NCBI RefSeq assembly: GCF_011398925.1
Contig: NZ_AP022842.1
Coordinates: 1,848,001 to 1,912,000 of the forward strand
From: Bacillus sp. KH172YL63
GTDB taxonomy: Bacteria; Bacillota; Bacilli; Bacillales; Bacillaceae_B
DNA length: 64,000 nt
Direction: 5' to 3'
In this document: positions 53,374-62,088 of the stretch, piece by piece
Numbering within the stretch: position 1 is the first letter of the stretch
Layout: each line of letters begins with the position of its first letter
Made by a program: the position numbers and the translations under genes
The notes under the pieces: model-generated
What the model saw: only the letters and a program-made list of their open reading frames with translations
Told to the model about the DNA's origin: nothing
Database searches by the model: none

Positions 53374-53793
53374 GTGTATGAACTAAAGACAAAACAAAAT
53401 GACAACTCGGTCATTGAATTCATTGAAAAAGTGGATAACCCGAAAAAGCGGGAGGACGCTTATCGGTTATTGGACCTCTTCACTGAAACAACTGGCTATG
53501 AAGCGAAGATGTGGGGCCCGAGCATCATCGGATTTGGTGCATATCACTATCAATATAAAACGGGTCATGAAGGCGATGCGCCGCTGGTTGGTTTTTCACC
53601 GAGAAAAGCGAAGATCAGCCTGTATTTTGCAACCGGTGATCCACAAAGGGAGGCGCTGCTTGCAAAACTGGGGAAGCACACATCCGGAAAAGCGTGTGTT
53701 TACATAAATAAAGTGGCAGACATCGATCAAGAGGTTTTGAAAAAGTTGATCACTCAATCTGTCAATTTTTTACAGGAATTGTATCCGGATTAA
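53374..53793 (+). CDS. DUF1801-family protein
   Basis: 139 residues, GTG start with GGGAGAAGG upstream. The motif sequence AYRLLDLFTETTGYEAKMWGPSIIGFGAYHYQY and VGFSPRKAKISLYF matches the DUF1801 (YdhG-like) fold. Function unknown, probably cytoplasmic. Confidence 0.87.
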   Translation: MYELKTKQNDNSVIEFIEKVDNPKKREDAYRLLDLFTETTGYEAKMWGPSIIGFGAYHYQYKTGHEGDAPLVGFSPRKAKISLYFATGDPQREALLAKLGKHTSGKACVYINKVADIDQEVLKKLITQSVNFLQELYPD

Positions 53794-53995
53794 ATATAAT
53801 TGGAGGAATTAGTCATTTATAAGGGACTAATTTCTTATTTTTTTGAACGAGAACCTTTAAATTTGTATTCGACATTAATATCTTATATTATTAATCTTGA
53901 ATTAAGACTATATCGTTTCAAGATAAATGGAATGGGTATATTCACTACATCACTGTATTTCGTACAGATTTAAAAATAGAAAGGGAAGATTCAAC

Positions 53996-54631
53996 ATGAC
54001 AAAAGTTTTATACATCACGGCACATCCGCATGATGATACACAATCCTACAGCATGGCGGTAGGGAAAGCATTCATTGACACATACAAGGAAGCAAATCCG
54101 GCACACGAAGTGATCAACATTGATTTATACAAGGAGAATATCCCGCAAATTGATGCAGACGTATTCAGTGGCTGGGGGAAATTGCAATCAGGAAAAGGGT
54201 TCGAGGAACTTTCTGCAGAAGAACAAGCGAAGGTAGGCAGACTGAATGAATTATCTGATCAGTTTATTGCAGCTGATAAGTTCATCTTTGTGACACCGTT
54301 CTGGAATTTCTCATTCCCTCCAGTGATGAAAGCTTATATCGATTCAGTTTCAGTTGCCGGCAAGGCATTCAAATATACAGAACAAGGTCCTGTTGGACTG
54401 CTGACTGACAAAAAAGCCCTTCACATCCAGGCACGGGGAGGTATTTACTCCGAAGGTCCTGCAGCAGCGATGGAAATGGGACACCGTTACCTTGAAGTTA
54501 TGATGCAATTCTACGGGGTGCCTTCATTTGAAGGACTATTCGTTGAAGGCCATGCGGCAATGCCTGATAAAGCGGCGGAAATTAAAGAAAATGCCATCGC
54601 ACGTGCAAAAGATTTAGCCCACACATTCTAA
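53996..54631 (+). CDS. azoR: FMN-dependent NADH-azoreductase
   Basis: 211 residues from ATG 53996 with AAAGGGAAG upstream; the frame opens earlier at 53927 but that part lacks a start. The flavodoxin-like fold shows [31 protein letters not shown] at the start (FMN phosphate loop) and the FMN-ring segment [21 protein letters not shown], typical of AzoR/AzoJ. It reduces azo compounds and quinones with NADH, protecting from quinone/thiol stress. A dyad upstream (53895-53907) is weakly like the MhqR site of B. subtilis azoR2. Confidence 0.9.
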   Translation: MTKVLYITAHPHDDTQSYSMAVGKAFIDTYKEANPAHEVINIDLYKENIPQIDADVFSGWGKLQSGKGFEELSAEEQAKVGRLNELSDQFIAADKFIFVTPFWNFSFPPVMKAYIDSVSVAGKAFKYTEQGPVGLLTDKKALHIQARGGIYSEGPAAAMEMGHRYLEVMMQFYGVPSFEGLFVEGHAAMPDKAAEIKENAIARAKDLAHTF

Positions 54632-54645
54632 TAGATGAATAAAGA

Positions 54646-54684
54646 AAAAGATGTCATCGTGTCACTCGATGGCATCTTTTTTAT
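54646..54684 (+). terminator. Terminator after azoR
   Basis: AAAAAGATGTCATCG / CGATGGCATCTTTTT stem with T-run. Confidence 0.9.
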
Positions 54685-54714
54685 TTTAGGAATAAATTCT
54701 CAATGGAAAAAGGA

Positions 54715-54757
54715 AAAGAAGCGGACGGCCTCGCCTCAGCTCGTCGTCCGCTTCTTT
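54715..54757 (-). terminator. Terminator of the LysM-CAP gene
   Basis: AAAGAAGCGGACG / CGTCCGCTTCTTT stem lying between azoR and the minus-strand LysM-CAP gene. Confidence 0.85.
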
Positions 54758-54766
54758 CAACTGAAA

Positions 54767-55384
54767 TTATTTCTTGATGAACATCTGTGTCCAATAATGG
54801 CCGTAAGATCCACCTTTAACATAGCCGACACCAATTTCGGTGTATGTCGGGGAAAGTATATTCTTTCGGTGACCTTCACTGTTCATCCAGGCTTCGACCA
54901 CTGCTGCAGGCGTTTTTTGACCGGCTGCAATGTTTTCACCGGCGGACTGGTAGTGAATGCCGAAATCCTTCAACATTTGAAAAGGTGATCCGTAAGTGGG
55001 AGAGGTATGGCTGAAATAATTTTTCGCGATCATGTCTTCCGATTTATAACGGGCAACACGTGATACTTCCCAGTTCTCCTTGAGGGGAGGTAATCCGGCT
55101 TTTGAACGTTCCTGATTGACCAGCTTCACGACCTCGGCCGTATAATTGTCGGCAATGCCATTTCCACCAGGGACGTTGATGCTTTGACCAGGGTAAATCA
55201 TATTTGGGTTAGAGATTTGCGGGTTTGCTGATATCAATTCAGAAACACCGACCTGATGTTTGACGGCGATCTTCCACAGCGTGTCACCATGAGATACAGT
55301 GTAGCTCCCTGCTGCAGATGGGCTGCCTATTCCAAAGACTAAAGTGGCGAACAACAAAACGGAAAGAAGTTTAATAGTTTTCAT
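54767..55384 (-). CDS. Secreted LysM and CAP-domain protein
   Basis: 205 residues. Signal peptide at 1-25 (MKTIKLLSVLLFATLVFG, cleavage after SAAG). A single LysM (about 27-72, YTVSHGDTLWKIAVKHQVG...NPQISNPNMIYPGQSINVP) binds peptidoglycan; the CAP/SCP-like domain (about 80-205) includes VNQERSKAGLPPLKENWEVSRVARYKSEDM, GENIAAGQKTPAAVVEAWMNSEGHRKNILSPTYTEIGVGY. This is the YkwD/SafA-type architecture; B. subtilis CAP proteins are cell-wall-associated with unclear function. Confidence 0.93.
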   Translation of the reverse strand: MKTIKLLSVLLFATLVFGIGSPSAAGSYTVSHGDTLWKIAVKHQVGVSELISANPQISNPNMIYPGQSINVPGGNGIADNYTAEVVKLVNQERSKAGLPPLKENWEVSRVARYKSEDMIAKNYFSHTSPTYGSPFQMLKDFGIHYQSAGENIAAGQKTPAAVVEAWMNSEGHRKNILSPTYTEIGVGYVKGGSYGHYWTQMFIKK

Positions 55385-55555
55385 AACTCTATTACAGTAT
55401 ATTTCTGCGGTTCTTGAAACAGGTAGTTGTTGCCACCCCGTGTGAGCCCTTTCATAACGGGGATTAGCAATTTTTCCTAGGGTGAATTTAAGACAATGGT
55501 GGTCTGAATATGGTATACTTTGGAAAAATGAAAGCTGACTATGGGAGGAATCGTC

Positions 55556-56317
55556 ATGACAACTCAGTTATTCGAAGATTTATTGAAAGAAGTGGAAGAG
55601 GAATTTACCGGCTGGGATTTTTCATATATTACAGGTACAGGGCGTATGGGCTCGGGTATGATTCCATGGTCTTATGGCAGCATGGCAATCCCACTGATCA
55701 GGAATGCTGATTCAATGCTCGACATGGGGACGGGTGGGGGCGAACTTCTGTCCATGCTGCAGCCTTTTCCACCATCAGTGTGTGCAACAGAAGGGTATCC
55801 ACCGAATGTACCAGTTGCAAGGGAACGCCTTGAACCATTGGGTGTGAGGGTGGAAGAAATCAACGAAGATTTTCATCTGCCGTTTGAAGATAATCAATTC
55901 GATCTGATTATCAACAAGCACGAATCTTATTCACCGGCTGAAGTGAAACGGATATTATCGGCTGGAGGCACATTCCTGACCCAGCAGGTCGGAGGGGATG
56001 ATTGCAACGGGATCAACATTGCGTTGGGTGTTCCCATTCCTGAAGATTACACACATTGGACCCTGGAGTATGCCGTACAGGAGTTGGAAAAAGAAGGTTT
56101 TGAAGTTTCATATTCCAATAGAGCGTATTCCTGTCAACGATTCTATGATATCGGTGCTCTCGTCTATTACATAAAAGCCATACCGTGGCAAATACCTGAT
56201 TTTTCGGTTGAAGCATATCGTGACAGCCTGTATAGGATTTACCAGCTCATTCAGGAAAAAGGTTTTTTTGAAGTGAAGCAGCACCGCTTTATCATCAAGG
56301 CATCTTTGGCAAAATGA
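55556..56317 (+). CDS. Class I SAM-dependent methyltransferase
   Basis: 253 residues from ATG 55556 with GGGAGG upstream; an ATG-like start at 55541 lacks a site. Motif I is SMLDMGTGGGELLSML, and the distinctive helical stretch after it, NKHESYSPAEVKRIL, contains the segment typical of rRNA/tRNA-type methyltransferases of this subgroup. Substrate unknown. Confidence 0.9.
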   Translation: MTTQLFEDLLKEVEEEFTGWDFSYITGTGRMGSGMIPWSYGSMAIPLIRNADSMLDMGTGGGELLSMLQPFPPSVCATEGYPPNVPVARERLEPLGVRVEEINEDFHLPFEDNQFDLIINKHESYSPAEVKRILSAGGTFLTQQVGGDDCNGINIALGVPIPEDYTHWTLEYAVQELEKEGFEVSYSNRAYSCQRFYDIGALVYYIKAIPWQIPDFSVEAYRDSLYRIYQLIQEKGFFEVKQHRFIIKASLAK

Positions 56318-56409
56318 TAAAGTGTGATTGAAACTTTCTTCCATTTTCCAACGTATAACTAGAAGGGGATATGTTTCCTTTGAAATCTTCTGAAGGAAGG
56401 GGGATCTTT

Positions 56410-57051
56410 ATGTGGCTGAAAGGTATTTTCATCATCTTGGTTTCGTGCGGCGCATTCCATCTGATCCGTCACAGAATCAACCTTAAAAAAGCAGCAGATA
56501 AGACAGGTACGGCCATATACCCTGCGAGTAGACAAGAAATGAACAGTATTCTTATTCCAATCAACTATAAGGAAATGGAGCCATTATCGAAAAGAACAAA
56601 GTCGTATCAATTGGTGAAATGGGGGAGCAGAGCAATCATCGCAGCTGTGGTGTGTTTGACCTGGTTCGTATTGACAACAGAGGAAATTCTCCAGATCCTC
56701 CCCACCGTGCTGTACCTCTTCATTCTGTCGATCTCGACCATTAAACACCGGGGGAATTTTTATATTTTGCCTGATGGACTTATTGTGAACGGAAAATTCA
56801 TTCCGTGGACAAGAATCAAGGAATATAAAGTGGAGAAGATCATGAAGTATCACCCTCTATATGGGCTGGATGATAAAATCAATCACGCTTATAAACTGAG
56901 CATCAAAGTGAAGAATATATGGCTTCAGACAAATTATGTCGTCGTCAGGGACCCGGACAGTCTTGATAGAATACTTGCTCTATTGGAAGAGCGTGGCATC
57001 ACTGGATCACAGCTAAAGGATAGCGGCTATATGTCATTGAGGAAAAATTAG
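56410..57051 (+). CDS. Hypothetical membrane protein
   Basis: 213 residues from ATG 56410, behind GAAGGAAGGGGG. Hydrophobic segments at about 3-19, 83-102 and 106-125; the last ~90 residues form a cytoplasmic domain with GNFYILPDGLIVNGKFIPWTRIKEYKV, a PH-like beta-rich stretch similar to DUF5673/YdbS-type domains. Function unknown. Confidence 0.7.
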   Translation: MWLKGIFIILVSCGAFHLIRHRINLKKAADKTGTAIYPASRQEMNSILIPINYKEMEPLSKRTKSYQLVKWGSRAIIAAVVCLTWFVLTTEEILQILPTVLYLFILSISTIKHRGNFYILPDGLIVNGKFIPWTRIKEYKVEKIMKYHPLYGLDDKINHAYKLSIKVKNIWLQTNYVVVRDPDSLDRILALLEERGITGSQLKDSGYMSLRKN

Positions 57052-57099
57052 TGCTTTCACAGCTTTTATATTCCACTGATTGAATAGGAGATGACTTTT

Positions 57100-57303
57100 A
57101 TGGACTGGTTGAATTGGTATGACCTTTTGGCACCAACAAATCCATATGCTTCACTGCTCTTCGGTTTCATTATTACGTTGGTCGTAGGGGTGGCCGTCAT
57201 GCTCGAAACGAAACAAAAGCGTATCGGTGTCATGGCTGTTATTACGGGGGTATTAACGACGGTCATAGGCGTAGCCTTCCTTACATGGATGGGATTATAT
57301 TGA
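57100..57303 (+). CDS. Small two-span membrane protein
   Basis: 67 residues from ATG 57100, nine bases after AGGAG; the ATG at 57091 touches the ribosome site. Spans at about 17-37 and 48-67. No family recognised. Confidence 0.65.
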   Translation: MDWLNWYDLLAPTNPYASLLFGFIITLVVGVAVMLETKQKRIGVMAVITGVLTTVIGVAFLTWMGLY

Positions 57304-57392
57304 TCATCCGGGCCGATAAGTGCAGACAGGGTGGTATAAGCTCAATGAGCCACCGGACGTCTCCCAATGAACTGAAAAGGTAGTGTATAAGA

Positions 57393-58112
57393 ATGAATAA
57401 TCTTTCCCTTGACGACTATGATGTTGTGATGTTTGATTTGGATGATACACTGTTTGATCATGTGCAAGCTTATTCAAAAGGACTTGAAGTTGCTATCAGG
57501 CAATTTGAACATTTGGATGATATCAGCACTTCTGATTTCCAGACAGCTTTTACAAGACATCATCATCTTTTATGGCCCAAGTTTGCAGGAAATCAGATGG
57601 ATTATCAGGAGTTATCACGAGTAAGGATGGAAAATACATTGAGTGATGTCGGGGGTGAAATGAAGGGGGAAGCGTTACTTCAGCTTGTAAAAGCCTTTCA
57701 GGCCTCCTACCTTGATCAAATCAAACCAGACAGGGAGCTCAATGATTTTTTGGCAGACATTCAAAGATCCGTTTTTATAGGAATCATTACAAACGGCACG
57801 GTGTCCAACGCCTATGAAAAAGTCAGACGTCTCGGTTTGTCAGGGCTTTTCCCTGCTGATTCGGTGGTTGTGTCAGAAGACGTGGGTTTTTCTAAACCAG
57901 ATCCACGGATTTTCAGGCATGCACTCCACCGTTTTAATGCATCTCCAAACAGGACGTTATTTGTGGGTGATCATTATCACGCAGATATTTTGGGCGCTAT
58001 ATCCATCGGTATGGATACGGTGTGGGTCCAACAGATTGATTCATCCCCTTTGATTGAAAAGCCCCACTATATTGTGAAGAGAATATTGGAATTGAAGCCT
58101 TTGATGCTATAG
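57393..58112 (+). CDS. HAD-superfamily hydrolase (YjjG-like)
   Basis: 239 residues. Motif I VVMFDLDDTLFDHV, motif II IITNGTVSN, motif III Lys in VGFSKPDPRIF, motif IV FVGDHYHADILGAI. The cap is helical, as in YjjG/YfnB-type nucleotidases, which remove phosphate from (modified) nucleoside monophosphates. AAAAGGTAG precedes the ATG. Substrate not determined. Confidence 0.92.
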   Translation: MNNLSLDDYDVVMFDLDDTLFDHVQAYSKGLEVAIRQFEHLDDISTSDFQTAFTRHHHLLWPKFAGNQMDYQELSRVRMENTLSDVGGEMKGEALLQLVKAFQASYLDQIKPDRELNDFLADIQRSVFIGIITNGTVSNAYEKVRRLGLSGLFPADSVVVSEDVGFSKPDPRIFRHALHRFNASPNRTLFVGDHYHADILGAISIGMDTVWVQQIDSSPLIEKPHYIVKRILELKPLML

Positions 58113-58212
58113 GGGAAATGTGAAAAGAAGAAATATGTTGAGTATTTCCATCATCTGTTCATGGATAGTAAATAAAGACAAATCAAATCAGTATGGAAAG
58201 CAGGATAATAAC

Positions 58213-58924
58213 ATGACAAGGCGTCCACCGGTACAAGCTGCAAAAGATTTTTTAAAGAATCATTTTCCTGACTGCCAGGGGGCTCTGCTTGCAGGGAGTG
58301 TCGTACGGGGAGAGGAAACCAGCACCTCTGACCTTGATATCGTCATCATAGACGACACCCTGTCTTCTGCATACCGGGAATCCTTTTTCGTGAACGACTG
58401 GCCAATTGAAGCCTTCTTTCACAACCAGCATACAATCCGGCAATATTTTCAAACAGACTGTGAGCGGGGGGAGACCTTCCCTGCCAAGAATGGTGGCAGA
58501 AGGGATCACTATCCTCGCTCACCCTCTCATCCCGATCCTCAAAGAAGAAGCAGATAAGCTGTTGGGGGACGGACCTTCACCTTGGTCAAAGGAGACCCTA
58601 GAAATGAAAAGATATTTCCTTACGGACGCACTTGACGACTTTGTCGGAGCTGCCGACAGGGGTGAAGGTTTATTTAGCGCAAACCTGCTTGCCGAATCCG
58701 TCCATGAATTTGTCCTTCGTACGAATCGAAGATGGACCGGACAGGGAAAATGGGTTCTCCGTGCGCTAAAGGAGTATGATCACAAGTTTGCAGAGAGATT
58801 CTTATTCGCTTTCGACCAATTTTATTCCAAGGATGATAAAAGGGCCATCGTGCAACTGGTCGACTCAGTTCTGGATCCACATGGAGGCCGGTTGTTTAAT
58901 GGGTTCTCTATGGGAAAACAATGA
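58213..58924 (+). pseudogene. Nucleotidyltransferase-domain protein, frameshifted at a G-run
   Basis: Reading starts at ATG 58213 with AGGA upstream: GALLAGSVVRGEETSTSDLDIVIID is the G-S-x10-D-x-D nucleotidyltransferase motif. The frame breaks at GGGGGG (58466-58471); removing one G joins CERG to RPSLPRMVAEG and yields exactly 236 residues ending at 58924. The C-terminal half is helical (KRYFLTDALDDFVGAADRGEG, HKFAERFLFAFDQFYS). Similar proteins are kanamycin-nucleotidyltransferase-like and often unassigned. Either a true frameshift or an assembly error. Confidence 0.8.
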
Positions 58925-58943
58925 ACATGCCATACTTAAATTA

Positions 58944-58984
58944 AAAAGCCAAGAGTACTGGTTATCCAGCATTCTTGGCTTTTA
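58944..58984. terminator. Bidirectional terminator
   Basis: AAAAGCCAAGA / TCTTGGCTTTT stem between the nucleotidyltransferase and Spo0M-like genes; the AGTACTGG/ATCCAGCAT loop adds weak pairing. Confidence 0.88.
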
Positions 58985-59016
58985 TCATATATCCTGACAT
59001 ATCCGCCAGGCAAAAA

Positions 59017-59412
59017 TTATACTAAAATCTGAAATTCATCATGGTCGACGCTGTTGACACCGTCATCAAAGACGAGACGGGTGACAAATTTATAAGAGAC
59101 CGACTCACTGCTTGGAGGAAATGAATCCGATAGTCTGCAGGAAAAGTGGATGGTGCGCTGTTCGTTTGCTTTCATCGTGGATGAGCTCAAAATGGTATTG
59201 TGATGAAGAACAGAAAAGCGGTCAACATTCTCGTCATATTGAAGAAGGTCAGTTTCGATCCTCTTTAATTTCTGCTCAACCCGTCCGCCGGTCAATTCAT
59301 ATTCGCCCTTAATGACGTCGCCCGGACGAAATTCGTTCTTATTCAACACCAAATCAATTTTTGTGGCCCCAATACCGAATCTGCACATCAGTTTACTAAA
59401 CATATCAGTCAT
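59017..59412 (-). CDS. Spo0M-like protein, half length
   Basis: 131 residues beginning MTDMFSKLMCRFGIGATKIDLVLNKNEFRPGD, with EGRV-like beta strands VIKGEYELTGGRVEQKLKRIETDLLQ and a C-terminal VSYKFVTRLVFDDGVNSVDHDEFQILV. This is the arrestin-like fold seen at the N-terminus of sporulation-control protein Spo0M (about 258 residues). Only one of the two arrestin lobes is present, and no second half lies beside it, so it is a short family member or truncated. A GAGAGG site precedes the ATG. Confidence 0.7.
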   Translation of the reverse strand: MTDMFSKLMCRFGIGATKIDLVLNKNEFRPGDVIKGEYELTGGRVEQKLKRIETDLLQYDENVDRFSVLHHNTILSSSTMKANEQRTIHFSCRLSDSFPPSSESVSYKFVTRLVFDDGVNSVDHDEFQILV

Positions 59413-59705
59413 TCAACCTCTCAATCATCTAGTTACCAATTCTACGCAATAAGGAGAGCTTTGGTTTCATTTTTCTTCGTCTTTTATACGATTTTATTCT
59501 AAAAGAAACGCAGCCGTTTTGTCTATATTCCTTCTTCGACATTTTTTGCAGAAGATGATCGTGACGCACGCGCATAATAGCGAAAAAAGTAAAATAATTG
59601 GTATTTACACCATAAAGAGGTAGAAATGGAGTGGTCTTTTCTTTAAAATAGAAGAGGACCTTATCATATTTTGGTAAAATACAAGTTTAAAAGGGGTAAA
59701 TCAAT
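59413..59705. other. Divergent promoter region of Spo0M-like and PBP genes
   Basis: About 290 AT-rich bases with no convincing small ORF. TTTTGGTAAAATAC near 59670 may be part of the PBP promoter and AAAGGGG lies before the TTG start. Confidence 0.5.
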
Positions 59706-61874
59706 TTGAAGGAAAAGAAGAAAAAGAAAAAAACCCATGTCCCATTAAGGATGAATCTATTATTTATAACGGTCTTTTTTCTGTTTTCGGTTCTGATTCT
59801 TCGTCTGGGAATTGTTCAAATCGTGCAGGGGAACCATTATGAAGCAGAAGTGTCGCGTACGGAGAACGTTAAATCCCATAATGGTACACCGCCGCGGGGG
59901 AAAATTTATGACCGCAATCGCAATGTGATTGTCGACAATGTCCCATTAAATGCGATTACATACACAAGAACACAGACCACAAAATCTGAAGAAATGCTGA
60001 AAGTAGCTAAGAGCCTGGCTGAGTTGATAGAAATGGACACCGGTAAAATCACCGACCGTGACAGGAAGGATTTCTGGCTCCTTACTCATCAAGATGCTGC
60101 AGAAAAACTGGTTTCCAAGGAAGAAATAAAGAAATTGGAAAACAATGAAGATCTTTCTGATGATGACAGGAACAAGAAGATTTATCAAATGCAGCTGGAT
60201 CGTATCACAGATCAGGATATTCATTCCTTTTCCAAGCAGGAGGAGGAAGTGCTGGCGATATTCCGTGAATTCAATACCGGATATGCCCTCAGTCCTCAAA
60301 TTGTAAAAAATAGGGATGTTTCCATGGAGGAAATGGCCCGGGTGAACGAACGATTATCAGAGCTTCCCGGTGTGAACGTCACCACAGACTGGGAAAGGAA
60401 ATATGTGAACGCCAGTACCCTCAGGACAATTCTTGGGAGGGTGTCGACGTCGCAGCAGGGACTTCCGAGCGAACTGGTGAACGAATATAAAGCACAGGGA
60501 TATGCACTGAATGACCGGGTCGGGACAAGCTATTTCGAATCGGAATATGAAAATGTCCTTAAAGGTCAAAAAGAAGAAATCGAATTCATCACGAAAAACG
60601 GAAGCGTCCTGGATACAAAGCTTGTAAGTGAAGGGCATAGTGGAAAGGACGTCGTTCTCACAATCGACCTGGAACTTCAAAAAGAAATCGAGAAAATCGT
60701 GGAAGAGGAACTGAGCAGGCAGGCGTCCAAGTACTGGCAGTCACCTTTCCTCGACCGTGCCTTCGTCGTGATGATGGATCCCCATACAGGGGAGATCCTC
60801 TCAATGGTCGGAAAGAAGTACGGGAAGAACGCCGACGGTAAGACCGAGCTTCAGGATTATGCACTCGGCACCTATACTTCAGAATACGGGGTGGGATCTG
60901 CTGTTAAGGGTGCTACGGTGTTGACGGGGTATATGACGGGGGCGTTGAGTGTTGGAGAAGTTTTATATGATGAACCTATTAAAATAAAAAACACTCCACA
61001 AAAAAAATCCTGGTTTAATTACTCAAAATACTTCTCAGATGTTGAAGCTTTAGAAATATCATCCAATGGGTACATGTTTAAAACAGCGATTAAAATTGCA
61101 AACGCAACATATCGCCCAAATCAACCAATGGACATTGATACTGAAGCCTTTGATACTATGAGGAATTATTATAGTCAGTTTGGTTTAGGAGTTAAAACTG
61201 GCATAGACCTGCCAGGAGAAGTAGAGGGGTTAAAAGGAACAGAAAGGATACCAGGAAAACTACTGGATTTTGCAATAGGACAATATGATTTATATACCCC
61301 TATGCAACTTGTTCAATACGCATCTACCATTGCAAATGGTGGATATCGAATGAAACCACATATCATGAAAGAAATCCGTGAACCTAGTCAAGAAAGGGGG
61401 AAGGTGGGCCCCCTTTTGTATGAAAATGAATCTCAAGTCCTCAACCGTATTGACGCAACTGACAACCAGATACATCGGGTACAGCAGGGCTTTTATAGAG
61501 TCACACATGGGAGCAATGGTACAGCGAAAATTTTTAGTGCTGCGCCATATAATGCAGCCGCTAAATCCGGAACCGCTCAAGCATTTTACTACAGTCCGGA
61601 AGAAAAGAGACAGTATGAAACGTATAACACCACGTTAATTGGCTACGCTCCATTTGATAACCCGGAAATTGCGTTCTCAGTGGTGCTGCCATACTCTCAT
61701 CAGGACATAGATCCTTATGTGAATAAAGACATAGCCAAACGTGCAATGGACAAATACTTCGAATTGAAAAAGAAGTATGACAAAGAAGGGTATTATAATT
61801 CATCCACTGAAGAAAAAGTACGGAATGCGGATCAATTGGAAGATACGGCTGATCCAGAAACTGAAAATGAATAA
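59706..61874 (+). CDS. Class B penicillin-binding protein (PbpA/PbpH-like)
   Basis: 722 residues, TTG start behind AAAAGGGG. A Lys-rich cytoplasmic start (KEKKKKKKTHV) and one span (about 19-38) anchor it. The pedestal region is followed by the transpeptidase domain with SxxK at Ser398 (GVGSAVKGAT), SxN at 452-454 (SSNGY) and KSGT at 620-623. It cross-links peptidoglycan stems; size and architecture match B. subtilis PbpA or PbpH, redundant for rod shape and elongation. The segment ~60960-61400 is clearly more AT-rich than the rest, suggesting a mosaic. Confidence 0.93.
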   Translation: MKEKKKKKKTHVPLRMNLLFITVFFLFSVLILRLGIVQIVQGNHYEAEVSRTENVKSHNGTPPRGKIYDRNRNVIVDNVPLNAITYTRTQTTKSEEMLKVAKSLAELIEMDTGKITDRDRKDFWLLTHQDAAEKLVSKEEIKKLENNEDLSDDDRNKKIYQMQLDRITDQDIHSFSKQEEEVLAIFREFNTGYALSPQIVKNRDVSMEEMARVNERLSELPGVNVTTDWERKYVNASTLRTILGRVSTSQQGLPSELVNEYKAQGYALNDRVGTSYFESEYENVLKGQKEEIEFITKNGSVLDTKLVSEGHSGKDVVLTIDLELQKEIEKIVEEELSRQASKYWQSPFLDRAFVVMMDPHTGEILSMVGKKYGKNADGKTELQDYALGTYTSEYGVGSAVKGATVLTGYMTGALSVGEVLYDEPIKIKNTPQKKSWFNYSKYFSDVEALEISSNGYMFKTAIKIANATYRPNQPMDIDTEAFDTMRNYYSQFGLGVKTGIDLPGEVEGLKGTERIPGKLLDFAIGQYDLYTPMQLVQYASTIANGGYRMKPHIMKEIREPSQERGKVGPLLYENESQVLNRIDATDNQIHRVQQGFYRVTHGSNGTAKIFSAAPYNAAAKSGTAQAFYYSPEEKRQYETYNTTLIGYAPFDNPEIAFSVVLPYSHQDIDPYVNKDIAKRAMDKYFELKKKYDKEGYYNSSTEEKVRNADQLEDTADPETENE

Positions 61875-61877
61875 ATC

Positions 61878-61917
61878 AAAGCGCAATCTTTCACGTTAAA
61901 GATTGCGCTTTTTTTGG
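61878..61917 (+). terminator. Terminator of the PBP gene
   Basis: AAAGCGCAATCTTT / AAAGATTGCGCTTTTTTT stem with CACGTT loop. Confidence 0.93.
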
Positions 61918-62015
61918 TTCTATATCCTCTCCCAACCTCATATGGTGAAGGGCAGCATATGGGAAGTGTTCTTTCTGTAGCAGCAAGGACTATTTCCTTA
62001 TTTATCCCGCCATCG

Positions 62016-62068
62016 TTGACATTGATAATCATTTTCACTTATGATTTCAATTGAAAATAATTATCATT
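62016..62068 (+). promoter_or_regulatory. Fur-type iron-regulated promoter
   Basis: TTGACA (62016-62021) and TATGAT (62040-62045) with 18-base spacing form a promoter. TTGATAATCATTTTCA in the spacer and TGAAAATAATTATCATT (62052-62068) just after are Fur-box-like inverted GATAAT elements. This fits iron-repressed siderophore genes downstream. Confidence 0.8.
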
Positions 62069-62088
62069 TAAAAGGAGGTTTCAATATA

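Noticed and set aside
58566..58576. GGGACGGACCT as another dispersed repeat
   Set aside because: It lies inside a coding frame of the nucleotidyltransferase without a paired copy; likely chance.
61832..62038. Minus-strand ORF between PBP and siderophore genes
   Set aside because: Covers the PBP terminator and the Fur promoter; no ribosome site.
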